64,000 nt of DNA from the NCBI GenBank assembly GCA_947567595.1, contig CANOMQ010000015.1, forward strand, positions 1-64,000, read 5' to 3'. The notes beneath the pieces are model-generated. The model had not been told where the DNA came from and ran no database searches. It saw nothing but the letters and a program-made list of their open reading frames with translations. This document shows positions 35,201-42,792 of the stretch, piece by piece. Position numbers and translations under genes: made by a program. Origin of the DNA: an uncultured Lachnospiraceae bacterium (GTDB lineage Bacteria; Bacillota; Clostridia; Lachnospirales; Lachnospiraceae). Position 1 is the first letter of the stretch. Each line of letters begins with the position of its first letter.

Positions 35201-36655
35201 GCTGCGGTAAGTCTGTTTTATGATGATACATCTGCGAATCCGAACCGCAATTCGATCACAGAAGGATACGCAGAGTGCGATATAGAAGACCGATATTTTT
35301 TCAAGGCATCAACGACAAGCGAAACGCCTGTCACCGTAACGGTTAAAATTGTGAAAATCGAGCCGATGAAGCTCAATGTCGGCGTTACGGAGAATATTTC
35401 GGTTGCGCCAAAAGAATCCGATGTACGCAAAAACACCTGGTGTTATTTTACGGCGCCGGAAGCAGGGCGGTATGTGATCGACAAGACGACTTCTGATTTC
35501 AGTACGCTGTCGTTTTACAAAAAAATGACGGGGAATGCGAATCTCGAATGGCAGAATTATTATTATGAAAAGGGCGAAACGATTTATATCGGATTGTATA
35601 CGACATCGGAGAACGCACAGACAACGAATGTGGAAATTAAAAAAATAGAACCAACGCCGATCGAGCCGCCGCAAACAGAAGGCGCCCCTGTGTCTGTAAC
35701 GGACCAAATCCCTTCAAAGGGTATGCTCAATACAAAGGGATACTTGTACACGGCGCCAAAGACGGGACATTATACGTTTACCAATCAACAAACCTCGAGT
35801 GTGAAAGTAAAGCTTTATATGGACCTCTCGGATTGGATTGGCGATACGGTGACTGGCAGCAGTCCAGGGTCACTGTTTTTAAAGGAAAACGACACAGTTT
35901 ATATTGACGTCATGCCAACGCAGCCGAGTGCAGACATAGACTTTACAATCGAATATGCGGGCGAGGCGCAGCCGCTCTCGGCAGGGGAAAACACAATAAC
36001 CTTTGGTGGGCAGAGCAATCATCTGACTGCTTTTACGGCACCGGAAGCAGGTCTTTATCATTTTGATATTGTGTATACCGGAGAGGAAGACAGCAGCATC
36101 GGCGCCACAGGTTCCGCTTATTTGATGAAGGAGAGCCAGCTTATAGGAGGAACGAACAGCTCGCTTTACAGCGCAATGAGCGGAAATGCGGGAAGTATCG
36201 CGTTTGCCAACAGACTGATTGCGCGGGGCGAGACCGTATATCTTTCCATTCCGAAACCGGCTTCGGCGACTGGCGCTGCGATAAGCGTTTCGAAAGCGGA
36301 GGAGACGGTAAAAACGGAAACCATTACGGAGGACATCGAACTGGAACGTGTATTTGAAGACGGTGATCAGGTGTACTATATCTTTGATGTTCCCGAGGAC
36401 GGAACGTATAAGCTGCTGGCAGAAAGCCGTGTCGATACGGGATATTGTTATTATAATATATATTATAACAGGTATGGGCTGTCGGATTCTGATGCTTTAA
36501 AATATGCAGGCATATTGATGAATGTGGGTACTTCAAGCGAAAAAACGCTGGGCAGCCTGAATAAACGCCAAAGAATCTATCTCCGGGCTGATAAAACCAC
36601 GCAATCCGGCGATGCAGTCAGCAAATTGGCACTGACGATTACGAAAACAGAATAA
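26264..36655 (+). CDS. Giant secreted multi-domain adhesin-like protein
   Basis: 3463 residues. A signal peptide (LLRSVLPMLLSISMVFGSV, cleavage near VSAAEY) is followed by an acidic Thr/Glu-rich linker. Residues about 120-1330 hold several MBG-like domains marked by KVYDG (AKVYDGEKFSY, SKVYDGAGLYE, TKVYDGKPFYA). The middle has Big_2-like stretches (DVTGLSASIRLN, WKSSDTKVAAVKAKAG) and fibronectin-like segments. From about residue 2050 to the end it is a row of beta-sandwich domains with WFSFTAPETNTY-type openings, like pre-peptidase C-terminal (PPC) domains. Two of these blocks are a 696-bp tandem duplication. No LPXTG, surface-layer-homology or choline-binding motif is seen at the C-terminus. 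No catalytic domain was recognised. It has its own promoter and terminator. Likely a surface adhesin or glycan-binding scaffold. Confidence 0.8.
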   Translation: MLKRKLLRSVLPMLLSISMVFGSVPETVSAAEYESHTIEQETLLEEEETVDKRTEALENIPESTGGGYFGAEERTTQETDFASTDTIPATDNSEQSTTSENTAEELAEEAAKADENNAANALDTRIILNKERLEKACTGICRYDIDKDLVQAKYDAKNSDPFSTILNKLKSTSAAIFSVEVDGKADSALFGKLTFQWQKADGTAFEEGAVPTAAGDYKLLVSIEAVENVCTEDKITVAFQIAKRQLSITLPDEAVQPGTTVGTWKEHLNYELMQENSNWQGDNETIGEDKRAAYIEAVSVEVYDAHNMETAFPGETKLVEGSDYAVKIKPVLKQEVSSNYAIPEEIVCNLPIADLIATNVKAEQNNPSELIAKVYDGEKFSYAAAIKDKLQICVTAYDALNPDEEKVLEHAAVTEVWFDSTKAELGEGADAEPTQAGTYYLGFRYYPAEVDANVYSKATDCQDFIKVVIERAPLTLVPSFQSDVEPFYTGMSTSDVLRYADYKLLDAANDEFAIDRTTFWGVSYDDVSDSKYDDEKTDTMQSYEPVFAVIRAKKDADGNPVKDLDGRELWTADTGVLDKDFLYRLVFTGKKAVYKKNGNFETGLKGEVDVNGSDADAEARNYTIVTSQEVLFGNYVDVPVVEAKQTAIDVSGILQQGFNTKNLNELYQPAKLVSKVYDGAGLYETRADYKKAVVTAADGTEAAKDYDAAITYQWYRITEIEAVYDETDAENRKQTGWKVSKSSVVNTPVRNGIPTNAGDYMLQINFAKEGYVPCAETIYYRIDKQQLAVGIENIPSAYQGDTVERYLGNVRSQGSYAVYKVPQNQYNDAVWTAENRLTDWHELPFDSDISDYSGDCYRLDWYVEQAQKNADGSTAYGRLDETSVLTETAADTYRLGVTLKSSNVNYENFEIIYHEEITPVPQFETVYHNDYKMVAVSETKGIEVTLALDETKLVTTKVYDGKPFYASQEEGIAAVENALTVTNAATGDMIPKQELPKLSYAVVDTAYADAYGYEQSVGFDEILHGGSYALQIEVQGDETYRYAPFAQVATYTIHKAALDVTPALMEDIPAGTHTTISDGTVYDLSKTEFKGFVETDAEAFQYGTLCDDDNHTKKPGFSAYYSYDADNECYLYGEPSAVIKKAGSAANYKGYIRYNTDYALQLSGALAYPYVRDYDVHYVRTIFRATRRGSSIAQETDFCGKTAAFVQQNTEAAVEITPTSELPYLYLNELRDWDEAVSEEGNYFAFRITTPREFMENKGNYQAYANRFVYKNSIEAAGGFVYDEDAGQFLVLFPIKEKADKSFDILWENGYTETYTIHFANAVLQDDLTRAVAPKSLSFNGVNAKMAVGDEQPLDVKIKKAQLGDVIRIDYKVTQGDDVVSITTGTSKSAAGYATALKPGKAVISAFPVRMVNGVMTPIEGAKAATVSITVSDVAVPAVKKLAAFDTSVRVQYVKPANGYRREIYVLEGKQKPEAFESAIGKIQNGRWQGIFAAEPVYLTEETLADAKTKLVSWKTIGHLLPDKEYTLYVRNVSGIRTLAEGSCVSLSAKGTVKSFKTTKPQIKDLRLRAGLSEEHFTTNTKTVLLSDKTEQLYTDGLVTETVINDAADTTDSLWLSLPLEKIYAKTIVAPKLTYWVSASRDSVDPKLPDKIVSVEEIRDFRNYVYVNGKYYDRTDIATVDKKGKVTFKGVGTAYVHVRDDVTGLSASIRLNICATADSMTAKAAKLAVGRQVYLSSLLTYYEGKTALLGVTYHNYRADGVVPAAVRETTYKPNLVLPVETLKAINREGNFSIEATSDGDYRICALKPNAECSLNVADGTLSASVTIQSAPIESVKNLKITDVIDKGFTISFSYPVDTNLRDVKYRVDITDARGDLVDSVLWKAADYTSHDGKKKTFTRDVKYQNDKLTRLSKYNVSITTLCAAEASTKPVTKAAKTTDFPAAYHALGKTGYGGMPIDVYGKAGGTTQFQAKLKDRKYLTSGNAYTLSAQVTTPAQFRMTDSLTWKSSDTKVAAVKAKAGTYTAQLNALKPGSAEIEVTSKITKKVIARWVVFVKAVGNAETYYGDYEFTYDYPFLMDPYYTAKTEVLTLQNDVYVTPSEVANASYAYWWVKFTAPAKGMYAFDYTAGKLTEVVSSMERQVAVSDIDSPDGIWLTEGESLYFKLRGSFTMHVSDYIKQGKSFTIDDGSVSINSGIKQIVEFRSSEDNVYTFYSKELPGLAGSLTLYDEQMNGYGSGKYRIWTDDKGIQKIDISLKDKEITYFQVPAGNYTIYAEKRTPEKLSDDGATLALTEEVKEKWYIYMAEQEGLYTFKSKDAAAMLTAEYFASLKDLDSTVWSVSNDGSNFTGKMTLKAGQKVFFKISADEAATAVISVTPEIPVRLSEGEEKELPVKTDDRKWVAFTVSEAGRYQFRAVAAESGADYQVKLRYYKNAIEENEFELIDEDVIIVSDNKENKPDVAVGDTIYAEVTTDKEGGDAANVKVSLTQVRATKLKIGEPVSITVKNGNVQWFSYTVPKNTRYVVQSVVTENSGADNTAGDTHKLTAELYAGGLEQRDKTNTLNTIGVYDFAAEMAYSEEKSEAIRVSANDLGLGENGGEIITTAVIVLKEAVEPLPMNDPQIFSLRKGERKWFSFTVSEAGRYQLRAAAAESGADYQVKLRYYNNIINENVFTLVDENEMIVSDNKGYQPDAAVGDTIYVEITTDKEGADAANVKVSLTQVRATELKIGEPVSVTVKNGDVQWFSYTVPKDTRYVVQSIVTENIGADNTAGDTHKLTAELFAGGLGQRYKTNTLDTIGAYDFVREKEFSTEKTESIRVSANDLGFDENGGEITTTAVIVLKEAVEPLAMNDPQEISLRTNERRWFSFTAPETNTYLFRSDVTEGNFSLSYKNSMSSDNWYSMNNVRHALDLEKDQTIYLDLSARRDTAAKLTFSVEFPDKLSGTAEKTVTVTSETPAYFMYVTGSDELARYAVTYTKDAQDAAVSLFYDDTSANPNRNSITEGYAECDIEDRYFFKASTTSETPVTVTVKIVKIEPMKLNVGVTENISVAPKESDVRKNTWCYFTAPEAGRYVIDKTTSDFSTLSFYKKMTGNANLEWQNYYYEKGETIYIGLYTTSENAQTTNVEIKKIEPTPIEPPQTEGAPVSVTDQIPSKGMLNTKGYLYTAPKTGHYTFTNQQTSSVKVKLYMDLSDWIGDTVTGSSPGSLFLKENDTVYIDVMPTQPSADIDFTIEYAGEAQPLSAGENTITFGGQSNHLTAFTAPEAGLYHFDIVYTGEEDSSIGATGSAYLMKESQLIGGTNSSLYSAMSGNAGSIAFANRLIARGETVYLSIPKPASATGAAISVSKAEETVKTETITEDIELERVFEDGDQVYYIFDVPEDGTYKLLAESRVDTGYCYYNIYYNRYGLSDSDALKYAGILMNVGTSSEKTLGSLNKRQRIYLRADKTTQSGDAVSKLALTITKTE
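33445..34836 (+). repeat. Tandem duplication of a 696-bp block (two copies)
   Basis: Two adjacent ~232-residue blocks share long runs such as FTVSEAGRYQ, AESGADYQVKLRYY, VGDTIY, ANVKVSLTQVRAT and NTAGDTHKLTAEL. TTCACGGTTTCGGAGGCGG at 33464 recurs at 34160. The boundaries are approximate. Confidence 0.85.
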
Positions 36656-36671
36656 AATAACAGATGTAATA

Positions 36672-36699
36672 AAAACGGAGCAGAGTTGCTCCGTTTTTT
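36672..36699 (+). terminator. Intrinsic terminator of the giant secreted protein
   Basis: ACGGAGCA and TGCTCCGT around GAGT, flanked by an A-run and TTTTTT, so it can also stop the converging Uma2 remnant. Confidence 0.9.
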
Positions 36700-36715
36700 G
36701 CATTCCTTCACCAAT

Positions 36716-36964
36716 TTATAAAAGCATCTTTTCAATGCAAATACTCAAATCATCATAAATACACACAGGAACCGTATCCTCAAAAGAATACTGATTCGTT
36801 TGCGGCTCATGTTCAAAATCATAAACAATAACAGACTTCTTTTCGGGATTCACAATCCAATATTCCCGTATTTCCACACTATCCTGCCAGTGTCTTCGTT
36901 TTATTATATATCCTGTGAGAATACAAGGTATTTCACGGTAATTTTGGAATAATCTGTTGTCCAA
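36716..36964 (-). pseudogene. C-terminal fragment of a Uma2-type (DUF820) endonuclease-like protein
   Basis: An 82-residue frame containing the family's end region: EIREYWIVNPEKKSVIVYDF, then YSFEDTVPVCIYDDLSI. A complete Uma2 protein is about 190 residues; the N-terminal half with the first acidic residues of the PD-(D/E)XK fold is absent and the first ~20 residues do not fit well. The retained EYW and NPEKK are typical of the region near the active site. It is a decayed remnant of a mobile-type gene family common in this group. Confidence 0.65.
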
Positions 36965-37023
36965 GATGAAGATATATATTTGACTGTCACAGACAAAAAG
37001 ACGCGATTACGCCCCTATTCGAC

Positions 37024-37054
37024 AAAATGTACCAAAAAACCAACAAATTGTACC
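37024..37054 (+). promoter_or_regulatory. Paired LytTR-like boxes upstream of the GHKL kinase
   Basis: Two direct repeats of the form CAAAWTGTACC, with GTACC at 37029 and 37050, exactly 21 bp (two helical turns) apart and ending eight bases before the -35 element. LytTR-family regulators (AgrA, VirR, ComE) bind paired ~9-bp direct repeats with this spacing. Confidence 0.6.
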
Positions 37055-37061
37055 ACCCACC

Positions 37062-37089
37062 TTGTCACCGCACCCCTATTTGGTATAGT
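37062..37089 (+). promoter_or_regulatory. Promoter of the GHKL kinase gene
   Basis: TTGTCA, 16 bases, TATAGT, directly downstream of the paired boxes, an activator-type arrangement. Confidence 0.6.
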
Positions 37090-37150
37090 AAATCTGATAT
37101 TTGGTAAGCTTGTGCGTATGCGCAGGCTTTTTGATTTTAGAGAAAGGGGT

Positions 37151-38485
37151 ATGGTTGCGGATATGTTAGGTGGCTCGGTCTATATTGCATTTACTCGTTA
37201 TGTTATCAGTCTGATAGGAGTAATTTTAATATTCCTGAAAATTACCAAGTCAAGGTTTTCCCCAAAAAAGACAGCCCTGTGCTACACGCTCTTTTGCGCT
37301 GTGGTGGCGTTAGGGGGGTGTATTTGGTATGTGGCGGACTGGAGCAGCTGTGTGCGCATGGTGGCGTTCGTGATGTATTTGTGCTTTGCTGTCTTTGCGA
37401 TGTGGATAAGCGGGGACTCGATATACCTGTCGTTTTACAAGCTTGCGCTGGTCTTTTATCTGATGGCGGTTTTTGTCATCGGTTCGCTGGAGATTTCTAT
37501 TCTCTTTTTTCACCGGAGTGTATGGGCGGACATCATTGTGCGCGTGGTGCTGATTGGTCTGATTTTGTGGCTGATTGACAGATATGTAAAAAAATCCATT
37601 CAAGGATTTGGGGATTTTATTGAAAAAGAGGCGGACAAGTTTAGCGTTGCCGTTATGATTGTCAGTATCCTGCTTGGCATCGGTTATATCCTGAACCCGC
37701 ATCTGAGCAAGGAAGTAACGCCATACCGGATTTATCAGGTTGCGGTCAACTTTATACTGACGGGAATGCTGCAGCTTTTAATCTTTCATTTTTACTGTCA
37801 TCTTGGAAACGAGAAAGCGTATGAGCGGGAAAATCAGATGATACAAATGAATTACAGGCTTTTGGAACGGCAGATGGAGATTTTGGAAGAATCTGTGGAA
37901 TCGGGCAAGCGCATCTATCATGATGCAAGACACCACAATGCTGTCATAGCCGAATATGCACGCAGGGGGCAGAATGAGGAGCTGCTTGTGTATCTGAAAG
38001 AATACGAGAAGGAAACGGACTACGGAATGCCCAAAGTAATATGTGCCAATGCTGCAGTCAACAATATTCTGTCCGCATACACCAGAAAGGCGAGAAGAGA
38101 GGGGATTGAGGTCGTACTGGATGTTCGGGCTGATAAAAATTTAACAGTTCCGAGTATTGATTTGGTTGTCATTCTTGCCAATGCCTATGAAAATGCGATT
38201 TATGCGTGCATGGAAGTGAAAAAAAGTCAGGATAAAAGAAACTGCTTTATCCATGTTTTGCTCAAAAAGCGGGGTGATAAACTCATATTCGCCTGCAGCA
38301 ATACCTGCAAAATGGAAACAAAATTAAAAGACGGACAGCCGGAGGCAGAATTTACCGGCGGAATAGGTGTTTCCAGCATGCTTCGGTCCGCGGAAAAGTA
38401 CGGCGGAAAGTATGATTTTAAGAATGAAAACGGTATCTTTATGTTTCGTTTGGTCTTGAACGCTAAGGCGTTGGAGGAATGCTAA
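37151..38485 (+). CDS. GHKL-type sensor histidine kinase (AgrC-like), orphan
   Basis: The N-terminal half has six or so hydrophobic segments; the C-terminal half is a linker coiled coil (QMNYRLLERQMEILEE), a phosphoacceptor-like YHDARHHNAVIAEY, and a GHKL ATPase with the N box LANAYENAIYA and G box GGIGVSSML. This is the AgrC/ComD type that normally signals to a LytTR response regulator. No such regulator is encoded next to it. I chose ATG 37151, or alternatively 37163, because AAAGGGG precedes them; the frame extends upstream to 36980, but that sequence contains the promoter and regulatory boxes. The signal sensed is unknown, possibly a peptide. Confidence 0.85.
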   Translation: MVADMLGGSVYIAFTRYVISLIGVILIFLKITKSRFSPKKTALCYTLFCAVVALGGCIWYVADWSSCVRMVAFVMYLCFAVFAMWISGDSIYLSFYKLALVFYLMAVFVIGSLEISILFFHRSVWADIIVRVVLIGLILWLIDRYVKKSIQGFGDFIEKEADKFSVAVMIVSILLGIGYILNPHLSKEVTPYRIYQVAVNFILTGMLQLLIFHFYCHLGNEKAYERENQMIQMNYRLLERQMEILEESVESGKRIYHDARHHNAVIAEYARRGQNEELLVYLKEYEKETDYGMPKVICANAAVNNILSAYTRKARREGIEVVLDVRADKNLTVPSIDLVVILANAYENAIYACMEVKKSQDKRNCFIHVLLKKRGDKLIFACSNTCKMETKLKDGQPEAEFTGGIGVSSMLRSAEKYGGKYDFKNENGIFMFRLVLNAKALEEC

Positions 38486-38523
38486 AAGGCACATATTTGA
38501 AACACCTTATGTCGACAGACTGC

Positions 38524-38554
38524 AAATTGTACCCTAAAAACAGCAAAGCGTACC
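38524..38554 (+). promoter_or_regulatory. Second pair of LytTR-like boxes
   Basis: CAAATTGTACC and CAAAGCGTACC, with GTACC at 38529 and 38550: the same 21-bp spacing as the pair before the kinase and located exactly 1500 bp further on. Confidence 0.55.
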
Positions 38555-38561
38555 AAAATGG

Positions 38562-38589
38562 CTGTTATTTTATGAAAATTTGATAGAGT
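38562..38589 (+). promoter_or_regulatory. Putative promoter before the leucine-rich remnant
   Basis: CTGTTA, 16 bases, TAGAGT, in the same positions relative to the boxes as the kinase promoter. The elements are weaker matches than in that promoter, as expected for an activated promoter or a decayed one. Confidence 0.45.
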
Positions 38590-41097
38590 AGAGTCAGAAG
38601 TCGGCAAAACGCATTTAGTGATTGCGAGGGGTTGAAAACAATAACAATTCCAAACAGTGTAATAAGCATAGAGGAAGGTGCGTTTTCCGGGTGTAGCGGG
38701 GCGGAAACAATAACAATTCCAAACAGTGTAACAAGCATGGGAGATGGTGTATTAAAGGGGTGTGATGCCCTAAAAGACGTAAAGCTGCCGAACGACATAA
38801 CAAGTATAGGGAAAATGTCATTTTGGCAGTGCATAAATCTAACGAATATTACAATCCCGGACAGTGTGACCAGTATAGGAGAGAGGGCATTTGCATATTG
38901 CAGCAGTTTAGAAAGCATTATAATGCTATCGAATACTCCGCCGCAGCTTGAGAACTCTGAATATGTGGGAATATTTGAAGAGTGTCAATTTGTAACCAAT
39001 AATACAAAAGGCATAAAAGTCCCCGCAGGCTGTGTAGACGCTTATAAAACTGCGTGGACAGACTGGGCGGATTATATTACGGACAACAGTATTGCCTCCG
39101 GCACGGATTGGACGCTTGACGCGAACGGATTGCTGACGATTAAAACGGATGCGGGAGTGGAGGACTGGAAAAAGAATCAAAATGGCAGATATAAATATGT
39201 GAAACAGGTAAAAAGTGCGAAGATATTGGAGGGCGTGAGAATTTGACGGATATCAATATTCCGTCTGGCGTAACGAGTATCGGAGAGGAAGCATTTTATG
39301 AGTGCAACAAACTGAAGAATATTAATATCCCGTCCGGTGTGACGAGTATAGGAAGGAGGGCTTTTTCATATTGTTATGAATTGACGGATATTGATATTCC
39401 GGTCGGTGCGACAGGTGGGGACTGGGTGTTTTCCGATTGCACCAGCTTAACGCATGTCACAATCCCTGACGGCATGACTGAAATATGGGGAGGTATGTTT
39501 GACGACTGTACCGGATTGACTGCCATAGAGATTCCGGACAGTGTGACAAGCATAGGTGATAGTGCGTTTTCTGGGTGCAGTGGTCTGACCGAAATTGCAA
39601 TTCCGTCGGGTGTGACAAACATAGGAGAAACTACCTTCTATGGATGCGAGAGCCTGACAAGTATAAAGATTCCATCCGGTGTGACCGAGATTGGGTATGG
39701 TGCGTTTAGCGGCTGCACTCAGTTGGACAGTGTATTGATTCAGGCGGACACGCCGCCAACGCTTGCAGGATATGAAGGAGAAACAGCCACATTTACAGAC
39801 TGCAAATTTGTTACAGAAAACACAAAAGGCATTCACGTACCCGACGGCAAGGCGCAAGCCTACAAAACCGCATGGACAGAATGGGCGGATTACATCGCGG
39901 ACGATTCCCCGCAGATCTCTGACGCCGAAAAGGTGGCAGCGGCAAAAGAAGCTGTGGAAAAGGCGCTTGCTGACATCAGTGTGTCGAACGCGACGACAAA
40001 AGAAAGCATACAGACAGCAATAAACGACGCGGTAAAAGAGGCACTGGAGGAGGCAGGAATAGATGGAAGCGGCATCGGCATAACCGTCGAAGACTTTGCA
40101 AAGACAGAAGCGACAACAGGTGCCGCAGGAAGCGTTACGGGAAAAGTAACAATTACAAGCGGAACAGAAGCGGACGAAGTCGCGATTGACAAGACAATCA
40201 CAATATTACCAACCGCGCCTGCTGACAAGGTAGAAACTGTCAGAGCCGCAGTGCAGGACGCAGTAAAGAAAGCAGTGGAGCAGGCGCTTGAAGGAACAAA
40301 AGTAACAAACGACAATGCGCAGGAAATCGCAAACCAAATCGCGGAAGAAATCATTCCTGCCGCTGTTGCCAAAGCGCTTGAGGAAACAGGCGTCAACCCT
40401 GCCGATATTGCAATCGGCGAAGTGGACATTAAAGTTACCCTGTCAACCAAAGACAGCGACGGAAGCATTGATATAACCATACCCGTCACAAGCACGGAGG
40501 ATCCCGCGCAGACAGGAAATGCACAAATCCAAGTGCTTATCGAGAAAACAGGCGGGGAACAGGAGCCTGACAAGGACGCCGAACAGGCGGAAAACACCGT
40601 AAAAGACACCCTCGGCAAGCTGGAAATTACGAACGACACGACAACGGACGACATTCGCGGCGCGATACAGGAGGCGCTTGGAGACGACGCAGTCGTCGGG
40701 GACATCGAAGTGGTTGAAAAAACGGAGGCGACAGAGGAGAACCCCGGCAGCCTGAGTTTAAAGATAAACGTAACCATAAACGGGAAAACAATTATTATCA
40801 ACATCGTCGTTCCAATCAAAAAAACAGGCAGCAGAAAAACGGCACAAAGAAACTCACGGCAAAAGATTACATGCTTACCGGAGCCGGACTCGACACTATG
40901 TGAGAGTGAGCATAAAAAATAAGCTGATAGACCCGTCGCTCTACGACGTGATATGGACGAACGCCACAGCCAAAGGCAAGGCGACAGTCATAATCCGCGG
41001 CAAAGGAAACGCCATACATGGCGCTGCGGTCGGCAGCAAAAACCAGTCAATCAGCATCAAAGCAATGGCATTCAAGGGACGGAGCCTGAAAACCTAA
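38587..41097 (+). pseudogene. BspA-like leucine-rich repeat surface protein, headless and frameshifted
   Basis: In at least four frame segments it encodes LRR_5 units of ~23 residues (IPNSVTSMGDGVLKGC, IPSGVTSIGEEAFYEC, IPDSVTSIGDSAFSGC), each repeat set closing with TPPxL...KGIxVPxGxxxAYKTAWTxWADYI. The last part is a helical/beta region (residues rich in Ala, Thr, Glu) and an end piece KNKLIDPSLYDVIWTN with VTIRG-like strands. Open reading begins directly behind a stop in the middle of a repeat (NAFSDCEGLKT), so the signal peptide and N-terminus are gone. Frame breaks occur at about 39246 (a repeat half missing), 40840 and 40899. Related intact proteins are secreted and bind host or microbial surfaces. 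Confidence 0.75.
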
Positions 41098-41140
41098 AGA
41101 AAATGTTATTTGAGTTTTAAAAAGATTTAAGAAAATAAAA

Positions 41141-41171
41141 ATGCGGAGTACCTATTGACTCCGCGTTTTTT
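41141..41171. terminator. Bidirectional terminator between the LRR remnant and the AraC gene
   Basis: GCGGAGT and ACTCCGC around an 8-base loop with a T6 run on the forward strand and an A-rich run on the other side. Confidence 0.8.
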
Positions 41172-41184
41172 ATGTTTTCCCTTT

Positions 41185-42027
41185 TCAACAAAGATTTCCA
41201 TTCGCCTTTCGGAACTGCGTCGGCGAAACCCCGGTACACCGTTTAAAACAATCACTGAAATAAGCGTTGCTCGAAAATCCTGACTCCATTGTAATCTGTG
41301 TCATACTCAGCTTGGAGTTGATAAGCAGCTTCTGTGCACACTGCACTTTTTCACTTAGCACAAAATCAGAAAAGGAGGTGTGTAGCTGGCTGATAAAAAT
41401 TTTCGACAGATAAGACGAAGAAACGTGGACGTAGTCGGCAGTTTCCTTTAGGGAGGGATTTTCGTGAAGGTGCGTCTTGATATATTTTATGGCATCGGAG
41501 AGACATTCATGTTTTTTCTCCAAAAGCTGTATCGGCACTCCGCCAAGTCTGCGTTCCCGCAGGCACGTGATAACCAGCCGGTGCAGCAGTCCCTTCAAAA
41601 TCAATTCAGAATATTTATTATAGTGGTTCCACTCATTTTCCATATCATTTAGGATTGTAATAATTTTTGCCTGTGTTGCCTTTTCGCAATGGACAACGCA
41701 TTCGCCACAAAGCTCCTCGTAGGTATCTGCGCCAAAAAGGGTTAAGAGGTCGTCAATCATCGGGTCGGTGAATTTTAAAAGGACAGCCTCAAACACTTCG
41801 CTTGACGGACATGCGGCACGTGTGTATACATTGCGTGGGATAAAATTCACATCGCCTGCCTGCAGAACCGTCGTAAATCCCGGAGAATAGACGACACGTT
41901 CGCCAGCCAGTATGTACGAAAGACCATAAAAGTCCGTATAGGCTTCCGCCGAAGCCATTTCAAAACTGGACGTACGGCGCAGGCGCGCGAAATTAAAGTT
42001 GTATCCGGGTTTTAATGGAAGCGGCAT
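41185..42027 (-). CDS. AraC-family transcriptional regulator
   Basis: A 280-residue regulator. The N-terminal ~150 residues form a cupin-type sensing domain (LSYILAGERVVYSPG, LQAGDVNFIPRNVYTRA). The C-terminal ~100 residues carry the two AraC helix-turn-helix motifs: LKETADYVHVSSSYLSKIF and MTQITMESGFSSNAYFSDCF followed by GVSPTQFRK. It is divergent from the sugar ABC remnant/permease genes and probably controlled them in response to a sugar. A GGAGG-type site lies before the ATG. The gene appears intact although its target operon is damaged. Confidence 0.92.
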   Translation of the reverse strand: MPLPLKPGYNFNFARLRRTSSFEMASAEAYTDFYGLSYILAGERVVYSPGFTTVLQAGDVNFIPRNVYTRAACPSSEVFEAVLLKFTDPMIDDLLTLFGADTYEELCGECVVHCEKATQAKIITILNDMENEWNHYNKYSELILKGLLHRLVITCLRERRLGGVPIQLLEKKHECLSDAIKYIKTHLHENPSLKETADYVHVSSSYLSKIFISQLHTSFSDFVLSEKVQCAQKLLINSKLSMTQITMESGFSSNAYFSDCFKRCTGVSPTQFRKANGNLC

Positions 42028-42235
42028 CGTAATCTCCTCCTTTGCTTTTTCTGTACAGTTCCTGTATCATTCTTGTACTGTTCGGTTAGTGCGAGTGTAT
42101 CACACGAAAAACCCAATTTGCAATCACCAAATTATTGAATTGTGCATTCATAAGTCAACGATTTGTTGAAAATGGACAGTCGCAGATTGCTTCTGATTAG
42201 CGATACGCATATGTTTATCAGCATTTGACAGTTAA

Positions 42236-42553
42236 AACAATAGCATACTTTGGGAGGAGGCAGTCGGCATTCCTTTAACCATTCAGCAGATGGACCATTC
42301 CGGCTATACGGACGCAATCGGGCGCCTTTTTGCAAGCGGGGATTATCCGGATGCAATGATTATGTCGGCAAGTATGTTTAAGCAGTACGCGCCGACGGGC
42401 ATTTTGTGGGATATGGCGGACGCATACGACAATGCGGATTTCCAAAGCAGAATGATTCTTCCGGAAATTAACAAGAACTTAAAGGATTCCGAGGGACGCT
42501 TATACGGATTTGCCCCGGCATACGGAAACGGCTGCGTTACCTACGTAAAGCCT
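42236..42553 (+). pseudogene. Sugar-binding protein fragment 1 (N-terminal lobe)
   Basis: Open from a TAA at 42233; reads NSILWEEAVGIPLTIQQMD onward, then FASGDYPDAMIMSA and PAYGNGCVTYVK, typical of LplA/YtcQ-type extracellular solute-binding proteins. The signal peptide, lipobox and about the first 60 residues are missing. It breaks at CVTYVK, exactly where fragment 3 (on the other strand) would continue. Confidence 0.75.
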
Positions 42554-42554
42554 T

Positions 42555-42792
42555 ACGGACAACTTTATTAAAAACGATGTTGACCCGAACATTGTACAGC
42601 TTCCGCCGATTGCCGAGGTTGGCGCATACATCAATAAGGAGGCTCCGGTTTGGGTAATCATTGATTCCGGTGATCCCGCGCGCAATCAGGCAGTGTTTGA
42701 CGCACTGTTCGAAACAATGATGGACGGTGATGTCGTTCAGACGCTTTGGACATACGGTGCCGAGGACGTTCACTGGTCAACACACGCGGAAG
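42555..42792 (+). pseudogene. Sugar-binding protein fragment 2 (downstream part)
   Basis: In another frame: TDNFIKNDVDPNIVQLPPI, then EAPVWVIIDSGDPARNQAVF and TLWTYGAEDVHWSTHAEE, which belong to the latter half of the same kind of binding protein. In an intact gene this follows fragment 3, not fragment 1. Confidence 0.75.

Noticed and set aside
37000-37150. Extended N-terminus of the GHKL kinase from 36980
   Set aside because: The stretch contains the paired boxes and promoter and reads as low-quality protein; the AAAGGGG site supports a start at 37151 or 37163.
39890-40819. 309-codon Ser/Val-rich reverse-strand frame
   Set aside because: It is antisense to the Ala/Thr/Glu-rich end of the leucine-rich pseudogene and has no family features.
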